From: Deminuibacter soli
GTDB taxonomy: Bacteria; Bacteroidota; Bacteroidia; Chitinophagales; Chitinophagaceae
Reading direction: 5' to 3'
Length of the DNA stretch: 64,000 nucleotides
Assembly (NCBI RefSeq): GCF_003412455.1
Contig: NZ_QTJU01000010.1
Span: 1 to 64,000, forward strand
Shown here: in pieces, positions 16,374 through 27,147 of the stretch
Position numbering within the stretch: position 1 is the stretch's first letter
How the letters are laid out: the number at the start of each line of letters is the position of its first letter
Program-made: the position numbers and the translations under genes
The notes under the pieces: generated by a model
Databases searched by the model: none
What the model was told of the DNA's origin: nothing
Seen by the model: the letters and a program-made list of their open reading frames with translations, nothing else

Positions 16374-17249
16374 ATGCGCACGGTAAAAGCACCCTATACC
16401 ATCTTGTTACTGGCGGCAGCCGCTACGGCGGCAATGAGCTGCGGCAGCCCCAAGGCCACACAGCAAACCACAGCAGAGGTAACCACCGGCAGCTGGCAGC
16501 AGCAGCCGATATTGATTGACGGGGACGACGGAGACTGGCACAAGCCGCTTACCTATTTTGCACGCAAGGAGAAATTTGCTTACAGCATTACCAACGACAG
16601 TACCAGCTTATACATATTGCTCAGCACAAAAGAGCAGCTGACGCAACAAAAAATACTGCAGGGCGGTATGACGGTGGTGATTAACACAAACGCCGAGATG
16701 ACCGACCTGAATGCAGCCAGCATTGGCTTCCCCACCGGAATGAGCAGTCATCGCGGCAAAGGTATTTTAAACAGGCCGGCCATTACCAACCAAACCACCC
16801 AGCTGGATGATTTGAAAGATTATTCATTGAGCGGCTTTAATAAAAACGACGAGATCAACTATTACGATTACGGCAAAAGCAATGACGCCGGTGTAGAAGT
16901 GAACCTCAACTTTAACGCTGCCGGCGAACTGGTGTATGAAGCCAAAGTGCCGCTGAACGCCATTTATGGTGATAAACATGCATTGGGCAAAAACATTGCC
17001 GTCGGTTTTTTGATTGACGGCTTACCACCTGAAGCCGGCGGACGCAGCGGCGGCGGCGGTGGTGGTGTATCTATCGGCGGCGGACTGGGTATGGGCAGTT
17101 TTGGCAGCGGCGGTGGTGTTGGTATTTCTATCGGCAGCGGGCTGGGCACAATTGGCGGCGGCGGTAAAAAGAAGAAATACGATCTCAGCAAAACCTGGCA
17201 GGTTACTTCGCTGAGCAAGCGCCCTGCACAAATACAAATCAAGGATTAG
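16374..17249 (+). CDS. Lipoprotein with CBM9/DOMON-like domain and Gly-rich tail
   Basis: A 291-residue predicted SPII lipoprotein: hydrophobic start, lipobox AMSC with Cys23. The middle (about 40-220) opens with [10 protein letters not shown] and resembles the beta-sandwich of CBM9/DOMON-like proteins, which bind sugars or heme; this is inferred from the D-G-D-x-x-D-W start and beta-rich pattern. Residues 223-275 are very rich in glycine ([19 protein letters not shown] and similar), then KKKK and a short tail. The frame stays open upstream to 16278, but the ATG at 16374 gives the clean signal peptide and suits the promoter. Function unknown. Confidence 0.75.
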   Translation: MRTVKAPYTILLLAAAATAAMSCGSPKATQQTTAEVTTGSWQQQPILIDGDDGDWHKPLTYFARKEKFAYSITNDSTSLYILLSTKEQLTQQKILQGGMTVVINTNAEMTDLNAASIGFPTGMSSHRGKGILNRPAITNQTTQLDDLKDYSLSGFNKNDEINYYDYGKSNDAGVEVNLNFNAAGELVYEAKVPLNAIYGDKHALGKNIAVGFLIDGLPPEAGGRSGGGGGGVSIGGGLGMGSFGSGGGVGISIGSGLGTIGGGGKKKKYDLSKTWQVTSLSKRPAQIQIKD

Positions 17250-19079
17250 TGCACCTTACCTTTTTTATAGCGGGTAGCTTTGCGGTTTAATTCCAATGCC
17301 GCACTGATTAACGCGAGATGGGTGAATGCCTGCGGAAAATTGCCCAGGTGTTCACCCTTTACTGAGCTGCTCACTGAACAAACCGAGGTGATTGGCATAT
17401 CCCTGCATCTTCTCAAAATTCTCGATCGCCGTATCTACATAACCACATTTTGACAGGCATTCGATATACCAGAACGAGCACATGTTAAACGTGCCCTCTT
17501 CGCCATCCAGCCCGTCTACATTACCGGGATTGTTGCGGTAGCGGTAAATCAGCACATCAAGCCGTAACTCCCGGTCAATCACTTTCATGGTAGCAATCCA
17601 GCGTTTATCCTGTGGCGATACAAAACGCATCAGCAACATAAGCAATACACTGGCATCTACGGCATCGCTGTTTGTGTGCTGCACCCATGCCTGTTTCTTT
17701 TCATTCCAGAAATTATGGTAAATGCTTTGGTACATTTCATCGCGGTGCTTTTGCCACTCCGCCAGCGGGTAAGGAAACGAACGCAGGTTGGCGAGTTTCA
17801 TAGCCCTGTCTACCGCCACCCAGCACATGAGCTGTGTATGCAGGAACACTTTTTTCTCGCTGCGGATTTCCCATATGCCATGATCGGCCTGTTTCCAGTG
17901 TTTGATAACATACTGCACCTGTTTGGTGATCTGCGTCCACAGGGCAAAAGTGATGGAGCCGCGGTTTTCTTTTTCGTAGATATAAATCGTATCGAGCAGC
18001 TCGCCGAAAATATCCAGCTGCAATTGTTCATTCGCTGCATTGCCTATACGCACAGGTTTTGAGCCTTTGTATCCTTCGAGATGTGTAAGCTCTTTTTCTT
18101 CCAGGTCAACGTGCCCGTCTACCCCGTAGATCAGTCGTAATGCATCGTGTTGCAGGCATTGTTCTTCTATCCAGTTAATAAATGCCGTGGCTTCTTCTAT
18201 AAAACCCAGCCGCAGAAAAGCATACATGGTAAAGGCCGCATCACGCGTCCACGTGTAGCGGTAATCCCAGTTGCGGTTACCGCCTATTACTTCGGGCAAG
18301 CTGAAAGTAGGTGCAGCCACAACGGAGCCGTACACGCTTGAGGTAAGCAATTTAAGCGTGATGGCAGAGCGGAAAATCAAATCTGACCATTGCCCTTCAT
18401 AAGTAGACTTGCTGAGCCAGCCGCGCCAGTAAGCAATGGTTTCGCGGTAAGTATGTTGCTTGTAAAATTCAATATCTACCCGCGGCACTGCTGCATCATC
18501 TTCCACCAGCTCCAGCACAAACCAGGCTTCCTGTGATTGCTGCAAAGTGAAAGCCGCATACCCATTCGTGTTGCGTACACCAAACGACACATCGCTTAAT
18601 AAACGCAGGCTAATGGGGTTCTTTTTTTCTTCTGCTGCAAACACAATGCTGTGGTCTGCTTTCTTTGCAGTATGTGCGGTAGTGGCATAATTGAAACGCG
18701 GGCAACAATGCATGTGAAAACTGATGGCGCCACGTACGGCTGTTACCTTACGTACAATGGCACAGCGGCCGTTGGGCTGCAATACCGGCATATAATCGGT
18801 GATTTCAGAAATGCCATCAGCAGCAAAAAAGCGGGTAAGCAATATGGCAGTGCCGGGAATATACAGCTGTTTGGTATGATACTCTTTTAACTGCGGCTCA
18901 ATAGAGAAATAACCACCTTTTTCAGCATCAAGGAGCGCCGCAAATACAGCCGGGGAATCGAATTGCGGGAACGACATAAAATCAACAGACCCTGACAGCG
19001 ATACCAGTGCAACCGTACGCATGTTGCCGATTATGCCATAGTTTTCAATAGGCTCATAAACCCGTTTGCGGTGTTTCAT
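17246..19079 (-). CDS. Glycoside hydrolase family 15 (glucoamylase/trehalase-like), frameshifted near 3' end
   Basis: Cytoplasmic (alpha/alpha)6-barrel glucan hydrolase of the glucoamylase/trehalase type. Seen: [20 protein letters not shown] start, [17 protein letters not shown] and [16 protein letters not shown], a typical catalytic block. In frame, the protein stops at 17352 after 575 residues (LFSEQLSKG). Shifting by one base at the CCC/TTT tract (17355-17360) restores the family's usual ending: [20 protein letters not shown], then [15 protein letters not shown], stop at 17246. The repaired protein would be 610 residues, the normal length. So either a real one-base insertion truncated the gene or the base is a sequencing error. 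The restored stop overlaps the convergent lipoprotein stop. Confidence 0.88.
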
Positions 19080-19267
19080 TGTTTTGATAAACGGCTGATC
19101 TGCAGAATTGTTCAGCCAATACCGGCCGCACCAACCGTTTTAACAGAAAGGGCTTTTATTCACTTTATCCGGCAACTCATCAGCTGGATTGTTATGTGCG
19201 CCGCGCAATAAAAAAAATCATTTACCTGTGTGTACGATTGTTAACTGTGCCGGAACAGCAACGCAGC

Positions 19268-19307
19268 CCATTGTAAATGCCGGTGAGGACACCGGCATTT
19301 ACAATGG
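19268..19307. terminator. Perfect 18-bp hairpin after plsC
   Basis: CCATTGTAAATGCCGGTG and its exact complement flank the loop AGGA. It sits 2 bp past the plsC stop on the minus strand. There is no T-run on either side, so it is either a terminator without a U-tract or an RNA-stabilising 3' hairpin. Confidence 0.55.
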
Positions 19308-19309
19308 CA

Positions 19310-20047
19310 TTATTTATTGTTGGCATCGTAGTAATTCCACATTTCTTCAAACAGTTGCTGCTTCAGGTCTTTGGCAGATCTGCCGTCTGCTTTTACGGGT
19401 GGCAGGAAATGCATTTCCAGTTTATGCGGCCACATAAAAAAGGGCTTGTGTACAGGCAATACTTTCTGTGTATGAAAAATGAGGGCGGGCATAATGGGTG
19501 TTCCCGTATCTGCAGCCAGCCTGAAAGCACCGTCGTAGAAAGGTTTCAGCGGGTTGCCGGTTCTGTTGCGGGTGCCTTCGGGGTAAATCACCATGTCCAG
19601 GCCAAGTGCAAGCACCTTGCGCATTTTCTCTACGCTTTTGCGGCGGCTTTCATCGCTATCCCTGTCAACCAGCACACTGCCCAGCGCATAAATCCAGCCG
19701 AATATGGGCACGCGTGCAAATTCTTTTTTGGCGATGGTTTTATTCGCGTGCGGCATAAAGGGCGTGGTTACCGGCACATCCATCAGGCTGTTGTGGTTAC
19801 AGATCACCACATAGGGCTGGTTCTTTTTAAAATTGGCAGCGCCTTTTACTTTCAGCGGGCACAGAATAAGGTTCAGGTATACCGTCATCCATACACGCGA
19901 TACAGCGCGGTGCCAGCGGGCAGCGCGCGGTTCGGGCAGCAGGAAGCAAGCCAGGTAAAATAATATTGCAATGAGCATGGTAGCAATAAACGTGAGTGCG
20001 CCCCACAATGCCCATATACGTCCAAATACCTCTTTCAACAGTTTCAT
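19310..20047 (-). CDS. plsC: 1-acyl-sn-glycerol-3-phosphate acyltransferase
   Basis: Membrane-bound enzyme that transfers an acyl chain to lysophosphatidic acid to form phosphatidic acid. The 245-residue protein has an N-terminal hydrophobic region (about 12-38), the catalytic NHNSLMD block (NHx4D motif), GSVLVDRDS, and the YPEGTRNRTG motif for phosphate binding. The intergenic stretch downstream holds a perfect hairpin. It appears monocistronic; the uracil-DNA glycosylase gene starts 44 bp upstream on the same strand. Confidence 0.93.
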   Translation of the reverse strand: MKLLKEVFGRIWALWGALTFIATMLIAILFYLACFLLPEPRAARWHRAVSRVWMTVYLNLILCPLKVKGAANFKKNQPYVVICNHNSLMDVPVTTPFMPHANKTIAKKEFARVPIFGWIYALGSVLVDRDSDESRRKSVEKMRKVLALGLDMVIYPEGTRNRTGNPLKPFYDGAFRLAADTGTPIMPALIFHTQKVLPVHKPFFMWPHKLEMHFLPPVKADGRSAKDLKQQLFEEMWNYYDANNK

Positions 20048-20091
20048 GAATCTTCGTAATGGTTAAATCAAAATTAGGATAATACCTGCGC

Positions 20092-20763
20092 TTATATGGA
20101 CCAGTCTATGGGATCCTGGCCCTGTTTGGCCAGCAACTCGTTGGTTAAGCTGAAATGTTTACAGCCGAAAAAACCCTTATCTGCACTAAAAGGCGAAGGA
20201 TGGGCAGCTTTGAGCACATGGTGTTTGGTTTGATCGATCAACACCTGTTTATCCTGTGCAAACCTGCCCCAGAGCAAAAACACCACGCCTTTTTTCTCCT
20301 CTGAAATATGGCGGATAACAGCGTCGGTAAACTGCGTCCACCCTATTTTGCTATGGCTGTTGGGTTCGTTGGCGCGAACGGTAAGCGAAGCGTTGAGCAG
20401 CAGCACGCCCTGTTTGGCCCATTTGGTGAGATCGCCGGTTTTGGGGATCGGCATGCCGATGTCTTTGTGTAACTCCTTGTAAATATTCACGAGTGAAGGC
20501 GGCGGTGTAATACCGGCAGGCACCGAAAAGCTGAGCCCCATAGCCTGTCCGGCCCCGTGGTAAGGATCCTGGCCCAGCAAAACGACCTTCACCTTGCCGA
20601 ATGGTGTTTTTTCAAATGCATTGAAAATGAGGTTGCCGGGCGGATAAATGACCTTCCCCTGCATTTTTTCAGTCTTCAGAAAGGCGGTTAGCTGTTCAAA
20701 ATACGGCTTGTGGAATTCCTGGTGCAGTACTTCCTTCCAGCTTTCTTCAATTTTTACCTGCAT
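20092..20763 (-). CDS. ung: Uracil-DNA glycosylase, family 1
   Basis: Removes uracil from DNA to begin base excision repair. The 223-residue protein shows all family-1 motifs: GQDPYHG (64-70, catalytic Asp66), LLLNASLTV, and HPSPFSA with His188. Length matches E. coli Ung (229). The frame can be extended upstream to a TTG at 20787, but a TTAGTTTGC promoter-like sequence lies there, so the ATG at 20763 is preferred. Divergent from the tRNA-Arg gene. Confidence 0.96.
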   Translation of the reverse strand: MQVKIEESWKEVLHQEFHKPYFEQLTAFLKTEKMQGKVIYPPGNLIFNAFEKTPFGKVKVVLLGQDPYHGAGQAMGLSFSVPAGITPPPSLVNIYKELHKDIGMPIPKTGDLTKWAKQGVLLLNASLTVRANEPNSHSKIGWTQFTDAVIRHISEEKKGVVFLLWGRFAQDKQVLIDQTKHHVLKAAHPSPFSADKGFFGCKHFSLTNELLAKQGQDPIDWSI

Positions 20764-20844
20764 ATTTGCAAAACTGTTTGGTTGCAAACTAATTAAAAAT
20801 TACTTTTGCGGCCGGTCAAAATTATACAAGGCCTGAAAATTCAG

Positions 20845-20918
20845 GTCTCGGTAGCTCAGCTGGATAGAGCAACTGCCTTCTAAGCAGTAGGTCATTGGTT
20901 CGAATCCAATCCGGGACA
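20845..20918 (+). tRNA. tRNA-Arg, anticodon TCT
   Basis: Full cloverleaf: acceptor GTCTCGG with CCGGGAC (7 bp, one T-G), D arm GCTC/GAGC, anticodon arm ACTGC-CTTCTAA-GCAGT with anticodon TCT, T arm ATTGG-TTCGAAT-CCAAT, discriminator A. The CCA end is not encoded. It reads AGA codons. An AT-rich accessory segment begins just downstream. Confidence 0.97.
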
Positions 20919-20919
20919 C

Positions 20920-20948
20920 AAAGCCCTGCATGCGTGCGGGGCTTTTTT
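20920..20948 (+). terminator. Intrinsic terminator of the tRNA-Arg gene
   Basis: AAAGCCCTGC pairs with GTGCGGGGCTTT (G-T allowed) around a short loop, and six Ts follow. Confidence 0.85.
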
Positions 20949-21130
20949 ATTGACAATTTAAGCCTCTCCAGGGTGCTAAAAGTGATTTGACCAGCAGCAA
21001 AATGAACTTTTAAGGGTATTTATTGATATAGAGGTTTACAGTTTACCAAATGTTTTGCTAGTTTTACTGTGTTCCATAATTTGGAACGACATATGTGCGT
21101 TGTAAAATGAGCATATAAAACCGGAATCTC

Positions 21131-21676
21131 ATGGTTACTTTAGATCTTCATAATTCCTTCCATATTGCTGATACAATTAATAATCAGTCTAAAAGACTGT
21201 CGCAGGCAACTGTAAAGTCTAAAAAAACTGAGCATATTGTTATGCGTTTCGTACGAACCTTGTACTATCCTAAAACTTCGCTGCTTCAGTCCAGGGCATT
21301 ACAAAGCCAAAAAGAACTTCACCTTTCTCTGTCTGCGATTTCTACCCAATTAAAAGAGAAACACCTCGCAACAGTGAATCAGCCTATTCATGAAGCTTTT
21401 ACACGTATCATTGACAGTCTTTACAGTTTACATTCGGACTTCAATGATCTTTCTATTGGAACAGGATCCAGGAAAATTCGCTTAAGCCTGATTCATATGA
21501 TAGAAAATAATTTGCAATTAGCTCATTCCATCGAGCGTACGCTCAGGAAGCAGCTGAATAAGGATACAGGCAATAAAACTATAAGCGATGAGACCAGGGC
21601 AATTCTAAAGTCTACCAACAAAAACATTCTCCGTTCACTCGATGGCAATACAAGCAAGGAACGTATATCATGTTGA
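21131..21676 (+). CDS. Helical protein overlapping a PemK-like gene
   Basis: A 181-residue, predicted all-helical protein without signal peptide or membrane segment. It is rich in Ser, Lys, Leu and His, with heptad-like stretches (QKELHLSLSAISTQLKEKHL; HMIENNLQLAHSIERTLRKQL) suggesting a helical bundle. No classical antitoxin DNA-binding fold (AbrB, RHH, HTH) is apparent. Its last 35 bp overlap the start of a PemK/MazF-like gene, so the two are translationally linked and it occupies the antitoxin position. Codon use is AT-rich compared with the flanking core genes, and the gene begins 212 bp after tRNA-Arg. Family not recognised. Confidence 0.7.
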   Translation: MVTLDLHNSFHIADTINNQSKRLSQATVKSKKTEHIVMRFVRTLYYPKTSLLQSRALQSQKELHLSLSAISTQLKEKHLATVNQPIHEAFTRIIDSLYSLHSDFNDLSIGTGSRKIRLSLIHMIENNLQLAHSIERTLRKQLNKDTGNKTISDETRAILKSTNKNILRSLDGNTSKERISC

Positions 21677-22007
21677 TTTCGCATTCCCGGATGATCAAAA
21701 GTTAATACATCCAGTAATAGTGATTTCTATTGAAGAAGTTTGCCAGGCGGAAGGTACTTTTATAGGCATCCCGATTAGCCATACGCCTAATCCAACCGAG
21801 CTTTGTTTCCCTCTGACTGATTCAATGTTCAAAGAGCCATTAAAGGGCGGGAAATCTTACGCGAAACTGCATTTAATTACCTTCTTACATATAGATCAAA
21901 TTCAAGGCAGGATTAATGATCCCTGGAATATAATGAAACCTGTTGCTTTTAAAAATTTTATGCAGGAGGTTTTTACTTTAGTCTTTGGGTTTGATATAGA
22001 GTTTTGA
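21642..22007 (+). CDS. PemK/MazF-like protein, putative toxin
   Basis: A 121-residue protein with the general layout of the CcdB/MazF-fold family: an N-terminal VYHVDFAFPDD strand, HPVIVIS (family usual R-P-x-x-V-x-S), GIPISHT (family P-I-T/S-S), and a later KSYAKLHLITFLHIDQIQG (family S-x-A-K/x ... I-x-x-x-G). In the family these proteins are mostly ribosome-dependent or -independent mRNA endonucleases. The canonical Arg of RP is His here, so activity is uncertain. Overlap with the upstream helical gene by 35 bp argues for a two-gene module. Confidence 0.65.
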   Translation: MAIQARNVYHVDFAFPDDQKLIHPVIVISIEEVCQAEGTFIGIPISHTPNPTELCFPLTDSMFKEPLKGGKSYAKLHLITFLHIDQIQGRINDPWNIMKPVAFKNFMQEVFTLVFGFDIEF

Positions 22008-22082
22008 ACCTGATAACAAAGTGCAGGTTAGAACAGCTAAATGTTTCGTGCGCTTTCATGAATTAATGAATTAAACACCCCT

Positions 22083-23516
22083 ATGGACAAAAAAAAGATA
22101 TCTGAAAAAGCAGCAGCAAAGACTACGATCAGTGACATGGTGAATGACGCTCCTGAAAAAGAGCTTCGCCAACTTGTTATTGATTACGCAAAAAAACATG
22201 CAGATTTCAGAAATATGCTCACAGTTCATTTTTCAGACAGGCTGAGTTATGCCGGTACATCTACCTATGCACAAATAATTAGGAAAGCGGCTGCAACGGC
22301 TAAAGACAAATATGGGTTTATTGATTATCGAAATGCAGCCAGGGCCATTCAACCTGTATACGGGTTGTTGGATAACGCTAAAAAAGCCTTCCACAAAGGA
22401 CTTTTTTCTGTAACAGCCGATATTGCATTTGCAGTAATCTCGAATGTGCAAGATATGATGACCAGTATGGATGACAGCAGCGGAGGAGCCGGTGATTGTA
22501 TCAGAGAGGGCTTTGCCTTACTTTTTAAACTTTGTGAAACTGATATTTCATATGATCTCAAAGACCACATATTCAGGGAAGCTGAAACCGAAGCCAGAAA
22601 TAAAAAATATGAATTAGTTGGTTTTGACGACGATTGGCTAAATCTCCTTATAAATGCCGCGTACGACAAACAAAGACAACTGCATTTATTACAACTCTTC
22701 GATAAGAAATTATCGGGATTATCTAAAAGAAAAAACGACGATTCAGGTGATTCCGAGACAGTACAGTTGCTTGAATACAAAATAAGCCTGCTGCAAAAAA
22801 TGGGGGATACTACCGTAGCCAATGCCTTACGACTGGACAATCTGCATTATTCAACATTGCGGCTTGATTTGATTAAAGAACTATTGCAGGAAAAAGACTA
22901 TGCTACAGTAAAGAGACTTATTGACGAAGGAATTATAATAGCCCAAAAAAAGAAGCACCCGGGAACTGTTGCTACTTATAAAGAGATTTTGCTTCAGCTA
23001 TCACAAGAGCTTAACGACATTCCTGCCGTGAGAACTATTGCCAAAGAGTTGTTCTCAGGTGGTGATATGAAATATTACAGAATCATTAAAAGCACCTACT
23101 CAACCAATGAATGGCCTGAAATTTCAGAAGGCATTATTGAAGAGCTGCAAAATACAGATGAAACATTTCAGGCACACTCAAAAACGCTTCCTGCCATTTA
23201 TATAGAGGAAGGCTACCTGGACAGGTTGCTTGATTTGCTTCAAAAGAATCCACGGCTGGGATTTGTTGACAATTACTCCGAACGGCTATCTGCCAGGTTT
23301 CCCAGGGAAATATTAGCTATTTACAAAGTAGCACTGATAGGCTATGCTGCGCAGAATGCCGGGCGTAACCATTATGTTATTATCAGGAATGTGCTAAAAA
23401 AGCTGCAGGCTCTGGAAGGAGGAAAAGATATGGTGAAGCAATTGGTTGACCAGCTTAGTCTACAGTATAAAACGCGGAAAGCTATGATAGAAGAACTGGA
23501 AAAACTCCGTCACTAA
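22083..23516 (+). CDS. Alpha-solenoid protein related to SWIM-protein C-terminal region
   Basis: A 477-residue cytoplasmic protein made almost entirely of helices. The C-terminal ~100 residues (SERLSARFPREILAIYKVAL ... NHYVIIRNVLKKLQAL ... MIEELEKL) resemble the helical-repeat tail of SWIM zinc-finger and DUF6880-like proteins, here without any CxC...CxH zinc finger. The N-terminus contains a charged ELRQLVIDYAKKHADFRNML segment like that of the same group. It follows the PemK-like gene by 75 bp in the AT-rich segment and may be cargo of the same accessory unit. Function unknown. Confidence 0.65.
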   Translation: MDKKKISEKAAAKTTISDMVNDAPEKELRQLVIDYAKKHADFRNMLTVHFSDRLSYAGTSTYAQIIRKAAATAKDKYGFIDYRNAARAIQPVYGLLDNAKKAFHKGLFSVTADIAFAVISNVQDMMTSMDDSSGGAGDCIREGFALLFKLCETDISYDLKDHIFREAETEARNKKYELVGFDDDWLNLLINAAYDKQRQLHLLQLFDKKLSGLSKRKNDDSGDSETVQLLEYKISLLQKMGDTTVANALRLDNLHYSTLRLDLIKELLQEKDYATVKRLIDEGIIIAQKKKHPGTVATYKEILLQLSQELNDIPAVRTIAKELFSGGDMKYYRIIKSTYSTNEWPEISEGIIEELQNTDETFQAHSKTLPAIYIEEGYLDRLLDLLQKNPRLGFVDNYSERLSARFPREILAIYKVALIGYAAQNAGRNHYVIIRNVLKKLQALEGGKDMVKQLVDQLSLQYKTRKAMIEELEKLRH

Positions 23517-23535
23517 CACCCACCCTATCTCATAG

Positions 23536-23736
23536 GTTATTCCCGTTACTTTCCACGAAGTTTGCGGCTTTACCTTATTGGCGCTCTCATTTACGCAGCT
23601 GTTTGCACAAAACAGTTGTGTGAGTATCTCGCCAAACTGTGTTCAACTTACCATTCACGAATACGGCACCGGCAAACCGGTTATTGAACGCTGCACTAAA
23701 AGATTAAACACAACATTGCCCTACGCGAACAAATGA
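23536..23736 (+). pseudogene. Remnant of a secreted alpha/beta hydrolase
   Basis: An open frame without a good start encodes a signal-peptide-like LLALSFTQLFAQ, then VQLTIHEYGTGKPVI, the beginning of an alpha/beta-hydrolase domain just before the oxyanion loop (usually followed by LLHG). After that the sequence becomes unrelated (ERCTKRLNTTLPYANK) and stops. The catalytic serine, acid and histidine are missing, so this is a decayed fragment. It lies at the right end of the AT-rich segment. Confidence 0.5.
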
Positions 23737-23737
23737 C

Positions 23738-23780
23738 AACGGCCCGCTACATTTACGCAGCGGGCCGTTGGCTTTTTATT
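23738..23780 (+). terminator. Hairpin terminator between the remnant and katG
   Basis: A perfect 11-bp stem, AACGGCCCGCT with AGCGGGCCGTT, is followed on the plus strand by GGCTTTTTATTTAATT. It also lies just past the katG stop on the other strand, so it may serve both. Confidence 0.75.
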
Positions 23781-23783
23781 TAA

Positions 23784-26114
<2,331 letters not shown>

Positions 26115-26281
26115 TTATGTTGTGAAGCTTACGGAAAAACAAAAATGCTTGAAAGCAATTGATTATCAGTCTTATCGCGTTTATTTAACCAATAACCGCC
26201 AAAAGTATAAGTAATGCGGAAATAAGTATAATTCTTGCCAACCTGGCCAATCCAACTTTGCATTGAATAAAAAAGACAACA

Positions 26282-27109
26282 ATGGCAAAGACGATTTTTA
26301 TTACAGGTGCATCCTCAGGTTTGGGAAAGGCAACCGCGAAATTGTTCCAGCGCAAGGGCTGGCAGGTGATTGCGACCATGCGTGCTCCCGAAAAAGAACA
26401 GGAACTGGCTTTACTGGATAACGTTACACTTTTACCGCTGGATGTTACAAAGCCGCAGCAGATTGCCGACTGCGTAAGCGTTGCAACGAAACTCACCACC
26501 GTTGATGTGGTGTTTAACAACGCAGGACATGGCATGTATGGTCCGCTGGAAAGTTATTCAGCTGAACAGCTCACCGGTCTTATCAATACAAACCTGCTGG
26601 GCGTTATCAGGATAACGCAGGCTTTTATCCCGTATTTCAGGCAGCGGGGAACAGGACTTTTTATCACTACTTCTTCCATGGGCGGTATAACGGCCTTCCC
26701 TTTCAGCTCCCTGTACCACGCTACCAAATGGGGAATTGAGGGCTTTAGCGAGAGTATGTATTTTGAGTTATCGAAATTCAATATCGGCATCAAGAATATC
26801 CTGCCGGGCGGTATCAGAACAGATTATACAGGGCGCTCCATGTTGTATGGAAAGCATAACACCGAAGCTTATCAAACCATACTTGACCAGGCAGATAAGG
26901 TAATGAGCAACCTGTTACTGCCAGAAAACCTGACCCCGCCGGAAAACATTGCGGAGGTTATATTTGAAGCCGCCACCGATGGTAAAAAGCAGTTAAGATA
27001 TATAGCAGGCAATGATGGCAGGCAATTATATGAAAGCAGGCAGCATATGGGCCAGGAAGCGTTTCTCGCCTATTTCGACAACCTGTTCTTTGGCAACAAC
27101 GCACAATAA
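26282..27109 (+). CDS. Short-chain dehydrogenase/reductase
   Basis: A 275-residue NAD(P)-dependent oxidoreductase of the classical SDR family. TGASSGLG (8-15) binds the cofactor, NNAG is at 79-82, and the catalytic Ser (TTSSMGG, around 131), Tyr145 and Lys149 (YHATK) are intact. GGIRTDY follows as the usual PG(G)xxT segment. Substrate unknown. An AraC regulator gene follows 38 bp downstream on the same strand, so the regulator probably controls this enzyme or is co-expressed with it. Confidence 0.92.
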   Translation: MAKTIFITGASSGLGKATAKLFQRKGWQVIATMRAPEKEQELALLDNVTLLPLDVTKPQQIADCVSVATKLTTVDVVFNNAGHGMYGPLESYSAEQLTGLINTNLLGVIRITQAFIPYFRQRGTGLFITTSSMGGITAFPFSSLYHATKWGIEGFSESMYFELSKFNIGIKNILPGGIRTDYTGRSMLYGKHNTEAYQTILDQADKVMSNLLLPENLTPPENIAEVIFEAATDGKKQLRYIAGNDGRQLYESRQHMGQEAFLAYFDNLFFGNNAQ

Positions 27110-27147
27110 CAACAATAACCGGTTAGGGTATTTTGTATTTTTGATAC

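Noticed and set aside
17022-17242. Pro- and Ala-rich frames opposite the Gly-rich tail of the lipoprotein
   Set aside because: Antisense shadows of the GGC-rich coding sequence.
20764-20787. TTG start adding eight residues to Ung
   Set aside because: The segment looks like part of the promoter, and the ATG at 20763 gives the usual protein length.
20845-23780. Prophage or integrative element with att sites
   Set aside because: No integrase, no phage structural gene, and I found no copy of the tRNA 3' end on the right side; only the looser term accessory segment is kept.
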